Positions 54,956 to 63,816 of a DNA stretch of 64,000 bases are shown one piece after another. The position numbers and the translations under genes were made by a program. The DNA is from Paraneptunicella aestuarii (lineage in GTDB: Bacteria > Pseudomonadota > Gammaproteobacteria > Enterobacterales > Alteromonadaceae). Position 1 is the first letter of the stretch. The number at the start of each line of letters is the position of its first letter. The notes below the pieces were generated by a model, which saw only the letters and a list, made by a program, of their open reading frames with translations, ran no database searches and was not told the DNA's origin. The DNA lies in contig NZ_CP074570.1 of assembly GCF_019900845.1 (NCBI RefSeq), positions 868,001-932,000 on the forward strand, written 5' to 3'.

Positions 54956-54982
54956 TAAAGAATCTTTAGTGGGCGTCGATAA
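54956..54982 (+). promoter_or_regulatory. Sigma-28 promoter for flagellin 4
   Basis: TAAAGAAT, 11 bases, GTCGATAA; the -10 is identical to that of flagellin 1. The leader is about 155 nt and contains CGACATCTTCGGATGTTG, a possible small hairpin. Confidence 0.8.
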
Positions 54983-55144
54983 CTATAGCTGAGGGGTATT
55001 TTAACTGTTTGAATTTAGTTAGAGGTAGCTGGATTCAATAATAACAGTTTACTAGTGAGGCGACATCTTCGGATGTTGAATATTAGGCGAACTGACCTGT
55101 GATGATAGAGGTGTCATCCGATTCAGTTCTCAGGAGGTATTATC

Positions 55145-55969
55145 ATGAGTTTATATGTAAACACCAACGTGTCTTCTTTGAATGCACAACGTCAGTTGTT
55201 CAACTCTGGAACACAATTAAGCACTTCTTTTGAAAGATTGTCTTCAGGCTTCCGTATTAACAGTGCTGCTGATGATGCTGCAGGTTTGCAAATTACGGAT
55301 CGTATGACGTCTCAAATCCAGGGTCTTAACCAGGCTGTTCGTAACGCAAACGATGCGATCTCTTTGGCACAAACTGCTGAAGGTGCATTGAGCGAGGTTA
55401 CAAGTGGTTTGCAACGTATCAGACAATTGGCTGTTCAGTCACAAAACGGTATCAACTCTTCTGCTGACCGTACAGCGCTTCAAACAGAAGTATCTGCACT
55501 TAAAGCTGAAATCAGCCGTGTAGCACAAAACACTCAATTTGCGGGCAACAACATCTTGAATGGTTCTTTCTCAGCTGCGTTCCTTGTTGGTGCGAATGCT
55601 GGTCAAACTATTTCAGTAAACATTTCCCGTTCAGGTGGCTACGGTGCTTCTGGTTTGGGATTGGCTAATACAACAGTAGCGACTGTTGCAGGTGCATCAG
55701 CAGCGATTGCTTCTATTGATGCGGCTATTTCTACCATTGGTAGTACACGTGCGGATTTGGGTGCCTTGCAAAACCGTTTCCAGTCTACGATTCGTAACTT
55801 GTCGAACGTATCTGAAAACCTGTCTGGCGCACGTTCACGTATCCGTGATACTGACTTTGCCGTAGAGACCGCTGAGTTAACGCGAAACCAAATCGTACAA
55901 CAGGCGAGTATCTCGGTATTGAGTCAGGCTAACCAGAGACCACAGTCGGCATTATCCTTGCTTGGATAA
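55145..55969 (+). CDS. fliC: Flagellin (paralogue 4 of 4)
   Basis: 274 aa. It is closest in pattern to paralogue 1 ([47 protein letters not shown]), although the two are the outermost copies. C-terminal [20 protein letters not shown] differs slightly from the other three. ATG follows AGGAGGT. A terminator follows before flaG. Confidence 0.97.
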   Translation: MSLYVNTNVSSLNAQRQLFNSGTQLSTSFERLSSGFRINSAADDAAGLQITDRMTSQIQGLNQAVRNANDAISLAQTAEGALSEVTSGLQRIRQLAVQSQNGINSSADRTALQTEVSALKAEISRVAQNTQFAGNNILNGSFSAAFLVGANAGQTISVNISRSGGYGASGLGLANTTVATVAGASAAIASIDAAISTIGSTRADLGALQNRFQSTIRNLSNVSENLSGARSRIRDTDFAVETAELTRNQIVQQASISVLSQANQRPQSALSLLG

Positions 55970-56007
55970 GGCTAGCTGGAAATCAGGTTAGTATCATGAA
56001 TGTTGGC

Positions 56008-56044
56008 AAGGCTACTATACTTAATTATAGTGGCCTTCTTTTGC
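56008..56044 (+). terminator. Terminator after flagellin 4
   Basis: AAGGCTACTATA and TATAGTGGCCTT pair over 11-12 bp with one G-T and a 6-base loop, followed by CTTTTG. Confidence 0.7.
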
Positions 56045-56090
56045 CTTTATTTTGTCATCCTCTAAAGTTCAATTAAGGGGGAGGTGAAAG

Positions 56091-56522
56091 ATGGATGTTG
56101 AGTTTTCACAAACAAGCCAGCTTGCTAGTGCTGTAGCTAGCCAACAAATTGCTAATAATCATCGTGTTGTGCAAGAGCAAAAGCCGGAAGATAAAGGAAC
56201 TAACGTTTCTATAAATTCTGTTAATACTCTGAACACAAATGCCGATATAAATGGTAAGAACGATGTATCAACTGCTCCTCAAGAGGATATTGAAACGGCA
56301 GTTGGAGAAGTTAGCGAATTTGTGCAAGCGCAGAACAGAAATCTGAATTTCTCGTTTAGCGAGGAGTCCAATCGATCCGTTGTAAAAGTAACGGATTCTG
56401 AAACTGGAGAATTGATTCGACAAATTCCCTCAGAAGAGGTGCTGAGGTTGTCAGAAAAAATTCGAGAGCTTCAAACCGATGTGGGTGCAGCTGTAGGAGT
56501 TCTGTTCAATAAAGAGGTTTAA
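56091..56522 (+). CDS. flaG: Flagellar protein FlaG
   Basis: 143 aa, cytosolic. The N-terminal half is polar and poorly conserved. The C-terminal half (NFSFSEESNRSVVKVTDSET, then IPSEEVLRLSEKIREL) is the FlaG domain. FlaG affects filament length and is usually cotranscribed with fliD and fliS. fliD starts 16 bp downstream. ATG follows GGGGGAGGTG. Confidence 0.92.
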   Translation: MDVEFSQTSQLASAVASQQIANNHRVVQEQKPEDKGTNVSINSVNTLNTNADINGKNDVSTAPQEDIETAVGEVSEFVQAQNRNLNFSFSEESNRSVVKVTDSETGELIRQIPSEEVLRLSEKIRELQTDVGAAVGVLFNKEV

Positions 56523-56537
56523 TTAACGAGGTAAGTC

Positions 56538-58040
56538 ATGGGTATCCAAAGTTTAGGTGTCGGTTCAGGTCTTGCGTTAGATGATTTGGTTACACAGTTA
56601 ATCGAAGCTGAGCGTAAACCAAAAGAAGAACGTCTTAACCAGAAAGAAGAATCTTTGGATGCCATTATTTCTGGTATTGGCTCATTGCAGTCCAAGTTAA
56701 GTGATTTTGAAGATTCAGTTGATGAGTTGAGAAATGACTATAACTTGAATGCCAGAAAACCTCAGATTGATCATCCCAGTTCACTCAATTTGGGTGAGGG
56801 GGATGATGGCCCCTTTACTGCTGAAGCGTCAACAAGTGCGTTGGAAGCTTCTTATGATGTAGTTATAACTGGATTAGCAAAAGGAACCCGTTACGAAAGT
56901 ACCGATGGTGACTTTGCTAATACCAGTTCGTCAGTCCTTTCTGCGGGTTCAGGCTCGATTAGTTTCAAATTTGGAACGTCGACCGATACCTTTAGTGTCA
57001 ATGTTTCTGCCGGCATGTCATTGCAACAGTTGGCAAATGCAATTAATTCCTCTTCGAATAATTTACAGTCCGATGGTTTAACACCGCTGGTTACTGCAAG
57101 TATCATTGATACTGGTACTGCTGCTGGTGCCAAGCTGGTGTATAACTCCTCGCTGACTGGAGCCAATGACAACCTGATCGTTGTTAATAATAACGATTTG
57201 GCTGATTTGGATCGTGTTACCAGCACTGATTCTACCGAAACCATTGACCGTAATTTGAATACCAATGGTCTGAAGAAAGATGCCGCCAATGCAACCGCGA
57301 CAATTGACGGTATCGCTGTTCAAAGTAGCACCAATAAATTTGAAAACGTCATTCAAAACGTTTCTTTTGAAGCGACAGCGTTATCACCTGACGCGAATAA
57401 TGACGGTACACCAGATACCGCGTCAAAATTAACCATTGGTAACGATAAAGATGGAATGAAGTCCAAAATTAGAGATTTTGTTGATGATTACAACACTCTA
57501 ATGGATGAAATCGGTCGTTTAACCAAGTACGGTCAATCTGAGCTGGAAGATGATGGTGCTTTGGCTGGTGATTTCATGGTGCGTGGTTTGCAAACCCAGC
57601 TATCAAATATTATCAGCAATAAGGTACCAGCTTCTGCATTGGGAACATTGTTCTCAATTGGTGTTGGTTTTACTGATAAAGGAAAACTGGAAATTTCCGC
57701 AATTGATGAATTTGGCTTGGGAAGCGGCGAAGAACGCATGAAAACGGCATTGGAAGAAAACTTCGATGAAGTTGCCAAATTGTTTACTGATTCTAATGAT
57801 GGCATCGCTAAAAACTTATATGATTACATAAGAGAGTTCACTAAATATGGTGGATTGCTCCGGACGCGCGAGCAGAACTACAAAGACGAGAAGGATAATC
57901 TGGAAGATGAAAGAGCTCGTTTTGAGTTACAAATGATGAACTTTGAGCAGATCCAACGTGATAAATATCTCAATCTGGATCAGACTGTATCTCAGTTAAA
58001 TCGTACAGGTAATGCTCTTATGGCGTCCTTGGGTTACTAG
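56538..58040 (+). CDS. fliD: Filament cap protein FliD (HAP2)
   Basis: 500 aa. N-terminal GVGSGLALDDLVTQLIEAER and the C-terminal helical part (FELQMMNFEQIQRDKYLNLD, QTVSQLNRTGNALMASLGY) are typical. The middle (about 100-400) is the beta-rich leg region. FliD caps the filament and folds incoming flagellin. fliS starts 16 bp downstream. Confidence 0.95.
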   Translation: MGIQSLGVGSGLALDDLVTQLIEAERKPKEERLNQKEESLDAIISGIGSLQSKLSDFEDSVDELRNDYNLNARKPQIDHPSSLNLGEGDDGPFTAEASTSALEASYDVVITGLAKGTRYESTDGDFANTSSSVLSAGSGSISFKFGTSTDTFSVNVSAGMSLQQLANAINSSSNNLQSDGLTPLVTASIIDTGTAAGAKLVYNSSLTGANDNLIVVNNNDLADLDRVTSTDSTETIDRNLNTNGLKKDAANATATIDGIAVQSSTNKFENVIQNVSFEATALSPDANNDGTPDTASKLTIGNDKDGMKSKIRDFVDDYNTLMDEIGRLTKYGQSELEDDGALAGDFMVRGLQTQLSNIISNKVPASALGTLFSIGVGFTDKGKLEISAIDEFGLGSGEERMKTALEENFDEVAKLFTDSNDGIAKNLYDYIREFTKYGGLLRTREQNYKDEKDNLEDERARFELQMMNFEQIQRDKYLNLDQTVSQLNRTGNALMASLGY

Positions 58041-58055
58041 ATTGGAGATTGATTA

Positions 58056-58487
58056 ATGGCTCTTAAAGGTATTCACGCATACAAGAAAGGCAACTTGAAA
58101 CAAGAGTTGGCTTCTGCTGATCCACATAAAATTACGCTTATGTTGATGCAAGGTGCGCTAGAACGAATGGCTTATGCTAAAGGGGCGATTGAGCGTAAAG
58201 AATATGAAAATAAGTCGGAACACATCTCCAGAGCCGTTGCGATTTGTTTGAATTTGCGTGACACATTAGATATGTCAATCAAGTCAGAGATCTCGGACAA
58301 CCTGTTTGCGCTCTATGACTATATGGTGCAACGTCTGACGGACGCGAATATACAGAACAGCTTGAGTATTCTTGATGAAGTGATCAATCTCATGCTACCA
58401 ATTAAGAATGCCTGGGCGCAAATTCCTGATTCAGCGAAGCAGGAAGCATATGCCGCCCAGCGTGAAAAAAGACAAGCTGCAGTTTGA
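58056..58487 (+). CDS. fliS: Flagellin export chaperone FliS
   Basis: 143 aa, all-helical. KITLMLMQGALERMAYAKGA and NLRDTLDMSIKSEISDNLFA with LYDYMVQRLTDANIQNS are diagnostic. It binds the C terminus of flagellin and prevents premature polymerisation. The stop overlaps the next gene's TTG by 4 bp (TTGA). Confidence 0.95.
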   Translation: MALKGIHAYKKGNLKQELASADPHKITLMLMQGALERMAYAKGAIERKEYENKSEHISRAVAICLNLRDTLDMSIKSEISDNLFALYDYMVQRLTDANIQNSLSILDEVINLMLPIKNAWAQIPDSAKQEAYAAQREKRQAAV

Positions 58488-58795
58488 ACACTAAGCCCCA
58501 GCTAATACACGATTTAACACCACCAAGCCTGATGGAAAACTGTCAGGCCATTTCCGATTTGTTGGACGCAGAAGAACTGGATAGCCAACGTCTTCTGGAA
58601 TTAGTTCAAGAACGAGACAGATTGATCTTGGAATACCTTCCCTCTTTGCAAAAAGATGATAAAAACGCTTATATTAACAAAGAGTTAGAAGTTAATAAGA
58701 ATTTGCTGGATTGTGCGCATAAACTTCAGACTGAGCAAAAGAAATTATTGCTGGGACTTGTTCGTGGCAAAAGTGCAATCTCACAATATAGATAA
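58484..58795 (+). CDS. FliT-like small helical protein
   Basis: 103 aa, predicted fully helical and charged. No strong motif is recognised, but size, helical content and the position directly after fliS, translationally coupled through TTGA, fit FliT, the export chaperone of FliD. FliT sequences diverge strongly between genera, so the assignment rests mainly on context. Start is TTG at 58484. Confidence 0.65.
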   Translation: MNTKPQLIHDLTPPSLMENCQAISDLLDAEELDSQRLLELVQERDRLILEYLPSLQKDDKNAYINKELEVNKNLLDCAHKLQTEQKKLLLGLVRGKSAISQYR

Positions 58796-58860
58796 TCGCT
58801 TAATTACAAGGTGTTCTCTGCATCGGCGTTAGGACACTTTACCGCAGTTGGTAGGTAATA

Positions 58861-59859
58861 ATGTTTAATGATAAATCAATCTTGATAACTGGTGGTACAG
58901 GCTCCTTCGGCAGAGCATTCATAGCAAGAGTTCTGGCTGAGTATAAACCCAGAAAATTGATCATCTATTCCCGAGACGAATTGAAACAATATGAGATGCA
59001 GCAAGAGTTTGACCATTCTTGCATGCGTTATTTTATTGGTGATGTGCGTGATAAGGATCGCTTGAAATCAGCGATGAGAGAAGTGGACTTAGTGATCCAC
59101 GCCGCGGCGCTTAAGCAAGTTCCTGCTGCCGAATATAACCCTAACGAATGTATCAAAACCAATATTATGGGAGCGCAAAATGTTATTGACGCTGCCATTG
59201 AAAGTAACGTTCGTAAGGTGATTGCACTCTCTACCGATAAAGCGGCAAACCCGGTGAATTTATACGGGGCAACCAAGCTGGCTTCCGACAAATTGTTTGT
59301 TGCTGCAAATAATATTTCTGGTGCGAAAGGTCCTCGTTTTGCTGTTGTTCGTTATGGCAATGTAGTGGGTTCCAGGGGCTCAGTTGTCCCTTTTTACCGT
59401 TCCTTGATTGCCGAGGGCAAAACGTCATTGCCGGTAACACACAAAGAAATGACTCGCTTTTGGATCACGCTTGCTCAAGGCGTTGAGTTCGTAGTGAAAA
59501 ACTTTGAGCGAATGCAAGGCGGAGAGATCTTTGTACCCAAAATTCCATCTGTCAGAATTATTGATTTGGTGGAAGCCATGTTGGGCGAGTGTAAATATGA
59601 AATTATTGGCATTCGACCAGGAGAGAAGCTTCATGAAGTTATGGTACCGGAAGAAGTTGCGCACCATTCTTTGGAATTCTCTGATCACTACGTGATTACA
59701 CCACCCATCACTTTCTTTGATAAAAATATTGATTATAAAAAGAATAATCTTGGTGAAGTGGGTAATTGGGTCGATGACAAGTTTGAGTACCACTCAGGTA
59801 CTAATCCTCATTTTCTCAACATTGATGAATTGCGAGAGCTGGATAAAAGCACTGCTTAA
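58861..59859 (+). CDS. pseB: UDP-GlcNAc 4,6-dehydratase (inverting) PseB
   Basis: 332 aa short-chain dehydrogenase fold. NAD(P)-binding GGTGSFG (about 11-17), then STDKA and YGATK with catalytic Tyr and Lys (about 122-141), match PseB. It makes UDP-2-acetamido-2,6-dideoxy-L-arabino-hexulose, the first step to pseudaminic acid. First gene of the pse cluster, 65 bp after the FliT-like gene. pseC follows after 17 bp. Confidence 0.94.
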   Translation: MFNDKSILITGGTGSFGRAFIARVLAEYKPRKLIIYSRDELKQYEMQQEFDHSCMRYFIGDVRDKDRLKSAMREVDLVIHAAALKQVPAAEYNPNECIKTNIMGAQNVIDAAIESNVRKVIALSTDKAANPVNLYGATKLASDKLFVAANNISGAKGPRFAVVRYGNVVGSRGSVVPFYRSLIAEGKTSLPVTHKEMTRFWITLAQGVEFVVKNFERMQGGEIFVPKIPSVRIIDLVEAMLGECKYEIIGIRPGEKLHEVMVPEEVAHHSLEFSDHYVITPPITFFDKNIDYKKNNLGEVGNWVDDKFEYHSGTNPHFLNIDELRELDKSTA

Positions 59860-59876
59860 CTCATTGAGTATAAGTT

Positions 59877-61025
59877 ATGATCCCATACGGAAAACATTGT
59901 ATCGACCAGTCTGATATTGACGCTGTTGTTGATGTGCTCGAAAACCAGTTTTTGACTCAGGGACAAATGGGGCCCAAATTCGAGAAAGCGATATGTGACT
60001 ATGTTGGCGCTGAGTATTGTACTGTTGTTAATAGTGGTACATCAGCTTTGCATATTGCCTGTTTAGCTGCGGGCGTTGGGCAAGGCGATCTGGTTTGGAC
60101 ATCTCCTATTTCTTTCGCTGCTTCAGCTAATTGCGCTCGTTATTGTGGTGCGGATGTCGATTTTGTTGATATCGACCCTGTAACCCGCAATCTCTGTATA
60201 GATAAACTCAGCGCTAAATTATCGTTGGCTCAGCAAAATAATCGCTTGCCTAAGGCGATTGTTGTTGTGCATTTTACTGGCGCATCCTGCGATATGCAGG
60301 CAATTCAAGCGTTAACTCAGCCATTGGGTATCGTGTTAATTGAAGATGCGGCGCATGCTCTGGGTGCCACCTACCAAGGACGTAATATTGGCAGCTGTCA
60401 ATATTCTGACATGACCATTCTCAGTTTCCACCCGGTTAAAGCGGTGACGACCGCAGAAGGCGGAGCTGTAACCAGCAATAATGCTCATTACGCCAAGCTG
60501 CTTGGGCTGTATGCCAAACATGGCATCACTCGTCAGGATTTAATTAATAGCGAGGAGCATGAAGGCGAAGGTTGGTTTTACGAGCAACAACTACTGGGTT
60601 ACAACTATCGCTTAAGTGATATTCATGCTGCATTAGGCCTTTCGCAACTACAAAAGCTGGATGGTTTTATCTCCCGGCGACGCGAACAAGCGCGCTTTTA
60701 TGATGAAGCGTTATCTGCTTTGCCGCTTAAATTACCTGAAGTGCCTGCCTATACTGACAGTGCCTGGCATATTTATGTGGTTGAGCTGTTGCAGCACGAT
60801 CGAAAAAAGGTGTTTCAAGCCTTACAAGCAAAACAAATTGGCGTGAATGTTCATTACATTCCTATTCATCTTCATCCTTATTATCAAGAACTTGGATTTA
60901 AGCCGGGAGATTTTCCTGTCGCGGAAAAATATTACAAGATGGCATTAACCTTGCCTCTGTTTCCGACATTGTCTCGTGAAGAACAAGAGTATGTCGTGCA
61001 AAGCTTAAAAGAGGTGCTAAGTTGA
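59877..61025 (+). CDS. pseC: UDP-4-amino-4,6-dideoxy-N-acetyl-beta-L-altrosamine transaminase PseC
   Basis: 382 aa DegT/DnrJ/EryC1-type PLP aminotransferase. VNSGTSALHIACLAAGVG (about 57-74), VLIEDAAHALGATYQG, and the PLP lysine in SFHPVKAVTTAEGGAV (about 184-199) are conserved. Second step of pseudaminic acid synthesis. The stop overlaps the TTG of pseF by 4 bp. Confidence 0.94.
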   Translation: MIPYGKHCIDQSDIDAVVDVLENQFLTQGQMGPKFEKAICDYVGAEYCTVVNSGTSALHIACLAAGVGQGDLVWTSPISFAASANCARYCGADVDFVDIDPVTRNLCIDKLSAKLSLAQQNNRLPKAIVVVHFTGASCDMQAIQALTQPLGIVLIEDAAHALGATYQGRNIGSCQYSDMTILSFHPVKAVTTAEGGAVTSNNAHYAKLLGLYAKHGITRQDLINSEEHEGEGWFYEQQLLGYNYRLSDIHAALGLSQLQKLDGFISRRREQARFYDEALSALPLKLPEVPAYTDSAWHIYVVELLQHDRKKVFQALQAKQIGVNVHYIPIHLHPYYQELGFKPGDFPVAEKYYKMALTLPLFPTLSREEQEYVVQSLKEVLS

Positions 61026-61738
61026 ATTTAGCCATTATTCCCGCCAGAGGGGGAAGTAAGCGTATCCCCGGAAAAAACATTCGACGGTTTTGTGATAAAC
61101 CCTTGATTGCCTATTCTATTGAAGCTGCCAAGGAAAGTGGCTTGTTTGAGAAAATCATCGTATCTACCGATAGTGAAGAAGTGGCCAGCATTGCCAAAGA
61201 ATTTGGTGCTGACGTACCTTTTATGCGCCCTGAGCATTTATCTAATGATATTGTTGGTACTCGTCCGGTGACTAACCATGCCATTGAATATTGTATCGAG
61301 AACATGTTCGAACCTGAATATTGTTGCTGCATTTATGCCACCGCTCCTTTTTTGCAACCTGAGTATTTACGTCAAGGGCTAGAGGCATTGCAACAAAGCC
61401 CCGACAAACAGTTTGCCTTTTCTGTGACATCGTTTCCTTTTCCGGTGCAACGTGCCATTAAATTACAAGATGGTGGTGTTGAAGCCATGTATCCGAATGA
61501 TATCTGGAAGCGTTCTCAAGATTTGGAAGAAGCGTATCATGATGCGGGTCAATTCTATTGGGGCTCAACCAAAGCGTATCTTTCTGATGAGCCAATATTC
61601 TCAAAAGCCAGTATTCCGGTTGTCTTACCAAGGCACTTGGTTCAAGATATTGATACTCATGAAGATTGGGTTAGAGCCGAACTAATGTATAAAGCCTATG
61701 TTGGCGATAAAGCTGACAAACATAAAGCGGGGGTATAA
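61022..61738 (+). CDS. pseF: Pseudaminic acid cytidylyltransferase PseF
   Basis: 238 aa. The nucleotide-binding N terminus IPARGGSKRIPGKNIR (about 5-20), then SIEAAKESGLFEKIIVSTDS and CIYATAPFL match CMP-sialic acid synthetases. It activates pseudaminic acid as CMP-Pse. TTG start overlapping the pseC stop (TTGA) implies coupling. Confidence 0.93.
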   Translation: MNLAIIPARGGSKRIPGKNIRRFCDKPLIAYSIEAAKESGLFEKIIVSTDSEEVASIAKEFGADVPFMRPEHLSNDIVGTRPVTNHAIEYCIENMFEPEYCCCIYATAPFLQPEYLRQGLEALQQSPDKQFAFSVTSFPFPVQRAIKLQDGGVEAMYPNDIWKRSQDLEEAYHDAGQFYWGSTKAYLSDEPIFSKASIPVVLPRHLVQDIDTHEDWVRAELMYKAYVGDKADKHKAGV

Positions 61739-61741
61739 CAG

Positions 61742-62740
61742 ATGAATGATGCAGCTCCGCAACAACGTATTTTGTTGATCCGTATGTTGGGTTTGGGGGA
61801 TGTTACCTGTATTGGCATCCCGGCGATCCGTCACTTCAAAAAGAAATTTCCCGAAGCCGAAATTACGGTTTTAACCTATGCCGCAGGAAAAGACATTCTT
61901 GAGCTGGCAGAACCTGATGTTCGCATCATCAGCATGGAAAAAGGCCAATGGCCCGATGATTTTTTACCTGCGATTGAAGCCTTTTTAGGTTTGGCTGAAG
62001 TGATCATTGGCGAGTCATTTACTCAAATCGTGAATCTGGATACCTGGTTTATGCCGTGCTTTTTGGCTCGTTTCCTGAAAGATGTTGGTGAAACCGTGAG
62101 CGGTAATTATCTCAGTATTTCTCTTCAGGAAATCATTGATGGATTTCAGAATCAAACGCTCAAGCCTGAGTATGTGAATGATCCTTCGGAATATATTGAA
62201 AGCTCATTTATGTCGATGCCTCGCTGGCACAGCCCTTGGTGGGAGTTCGGAAAACTTCCGGATTACGGCTATCCTGAATTCTTTTTACGTTCTTGCTGCG
62301 GCTTTTCCGATATTGAAATGGACATGGAGATCGATGTTCCAGCTAATGAGCGCTTGAATAAAATGCGTGGTCGTAAGAAAGTCATTGCCTTAGCCACCAG
62401 TGCTCGTACCGAAGAGCGTAATTATCCTTATGGCGACAAATTGGAAGCCTTACTGAAAAAAGAAGGGTTTGAAGTGTGGAGCGGCTTCGATGGCAGTCAG
62501 CCAATGCGCAAAACCTTATCGAAACTGAAAGCTTCTGATTTGCTTATCACGGTCCCGTCAGCGCCGCAGTGGTTGGCGACAACAGTAGGCTGCCCCAGTT
62601 TGGTGATCAGCGGTATTGTTGACCCTCGCACGCTGATGCCTGATTTTGCCACTGACCCAAGTGAAGAAGCGATTTCAGCAGAAGAACTGGTAGAGAGCGT
62701 GAAGTCTATCTTTTCAGAACAACAAGCAGTAAACGAATAG
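61742..62740 (+). CDS. GT9/heptosyltransferase-like glycosyltransferase in the pse operon
   Basis: 332 aa. N-terminal ILLIRMLGLGDVTCIGIPAI with HFKKKFPEAEITVLTY is the glycosyltransferase-9 (heptosyltransferase) start; the C-terminal half (VIALATSARTEERNYPYG, LLITVPSAPQWLATTVGCPS) is the donor-binding part of a GT-B fold. It lies inside the pse operon, between pseF and pseI, with 3-bp and 8-bp gaps. PseH or a Maf-type transferase would be more usual here. It may transfer a sugar to flagellin, but donor and acceptor are unknown. Confidence 0.78.
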   Translation: MNDAAPQQRILLIRMLGLGDVTCIGIPAIRHFKKKFPEAEITVLTYAAGKDILELAEPDVRIISMEKGQWPDDFLPAIEAFLGLAEVIIGESFTQIVNLDTWFMPCFLARFLKDVGETVSGNYLSISLQEIIDGFQNQTLKPEYVNDPSEYIESSFMSMPRWHSPWWEFGKLPDYGYPEFFLRSCCGFSDIEMDMEIDVPANERLNKMRGRKKVIALATSARTEERNYPYGDKLEALLKKEGFEVWSGFDGSQPMRKTLSKLKASDLLITVPSAPQWLATTVGCPSLVISGIVDPRTLMPDFATDPSEEAISAEELVESVKSIFSEQQAVNE

Positions 62741-62748
62741 TTGCATTT

Positions 62749-63816
62749 ATGAGTATGCAAACACAGTCGGTGAACATTGGAGGCTTTCTGGTTGGTGCCA
62801 GAGAGCCTTTTATTATTGCTGAGTTAAGTGGCAATCATGGGCAAGACTTATCTCTTGCTATGCAAATGATTGATGAAGCGGCGAAAGCCGGAGCTCATGC
62901 AATTAAATTGCAGACCTATACTGCCGACAGCATGACGTTGGATGTGGCTTCTGACGAGTTTTTGATTAAAGAAAAAGACAGTCTTTGGCATGGCGAATCT
63001 TTACATAAGTTGTACGCCAAAGCCGCCACGCCATATGAATGGCATCAGCAATTGTTTGATCATGCTAAATCTCTGGGCATGTTAGCGTTTAGTTCTCCTT
63101 TTGATGAGGCGGCAGTCGACTTTCTGGATGAACTGGGCGTTCCCTGTTTCAAGATCGCTTCTTTTGAATTAACCGATATTCCACTGATCCGTGCCGCAGC
63201 CAGTAAAGGCAAACCCTTAATTATGTCTACCGGGATGGCTACGCTGTCGGAAATCGAAGAAGCGGTGAAAACGGCTAAGCAAGCTGGTTGTGACGATATT
63301 GTCTTGCTTAAATGCACCAGCACTTATCCTGCGTCGCCCGAGAATACTAATCTGAATACCATTCCTCATTTAAGAGACGCTTTTAGGTGTCAGGTTGGAC
63401 TATCTGATCACACGGCTGGAATCGGCGTTTCGGTTGCCAGTGTTGCATTAGGCGCAAGCGTTATCGAAAAACACTTTGTGCTGGATCGCAATGCGGGGGG
63501 CGTTGATGCCGCTTTTTCCATTGAGCCAACAGAACTTAAATCTCTGGTTGAGGAAAGTAAACGAGCCTGGCAAGCCATGGGGCAGGTGACTTATGGTGGT
63601 TCTCAAGCCGAAGAGAAATCGAAACAATATCGTCGATCTATTTATGTCGCCGAAGATATCAAAAAAGGTCAGCGCCTAAGCAAAGAAAATTTACGCGTTG
63701 TTCGCCCGGCTTTTGGCTTGGCTCCCAAACATCTTGATGTCGTGCTAGGGCAAGTGGCTGCTTGCGACTTGAAAAAAGGCACGCCGTTAAACTGGCAACA
63801 CATCACAGAATCATGA
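62749..63816 (+). CDS. pseI: Pseudaminic acid synthase PseI
   Basis: 355 aa NeuB-family protein. The TIM-barrel part has FIIAELSGNHGQDLSLAMQM (about 21-40), HAIKLQTYTADSMTLD and EKHFVLDRNAGGVDAAFS. A C-terminal SAF (antifreeze-like) domain (about 295-350; RRSIYVAEDIKKGQRL) closes it. It condenses the 6-deoxy-altrose derivative with phosphoenolpyruvate. The stop overlaps the ATG of pseG (ATGA). Confidence 0.95.
   Translation: MSMQTQSVNIGGFLVGAREPFIIAELSGNHGQDLSLAMQMIDEAAKAGAHAIKLQTYTADSMTLDVASDEFLIKEKDSLWHGESLHKLYAKAATPYEWHQQLFDHAKSLGMLAFSSPFDEAAVDFLDELGVPCFKIASFELTDIPLIRAAASKGKPLIMSTGMATLSEIEEAVKTAKQAGCDDIVLLKCTSTYPASPENTNLNTIPHLRDAFRCQVGLSDHTAGIGVSVASVALGASVIEKHFVLDRNAGGVDAAFSIEPTELKSLVEESKRAWQAMGQVTYGGSQAEEKSKQYRRSIYVAEDIKKGQRLSKENLRVVRPAFGLAPKHLDVVLGQVAACDLKKGTPLNWQHITES

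Noticed and set aside
51060..55969. Flagellin repeats as a CRISPR array or tandem repeat
   Set aside because: The repeats are full-length paralogous genes with their own starts and stops. No CRISPR array was seen anywhere in the window.
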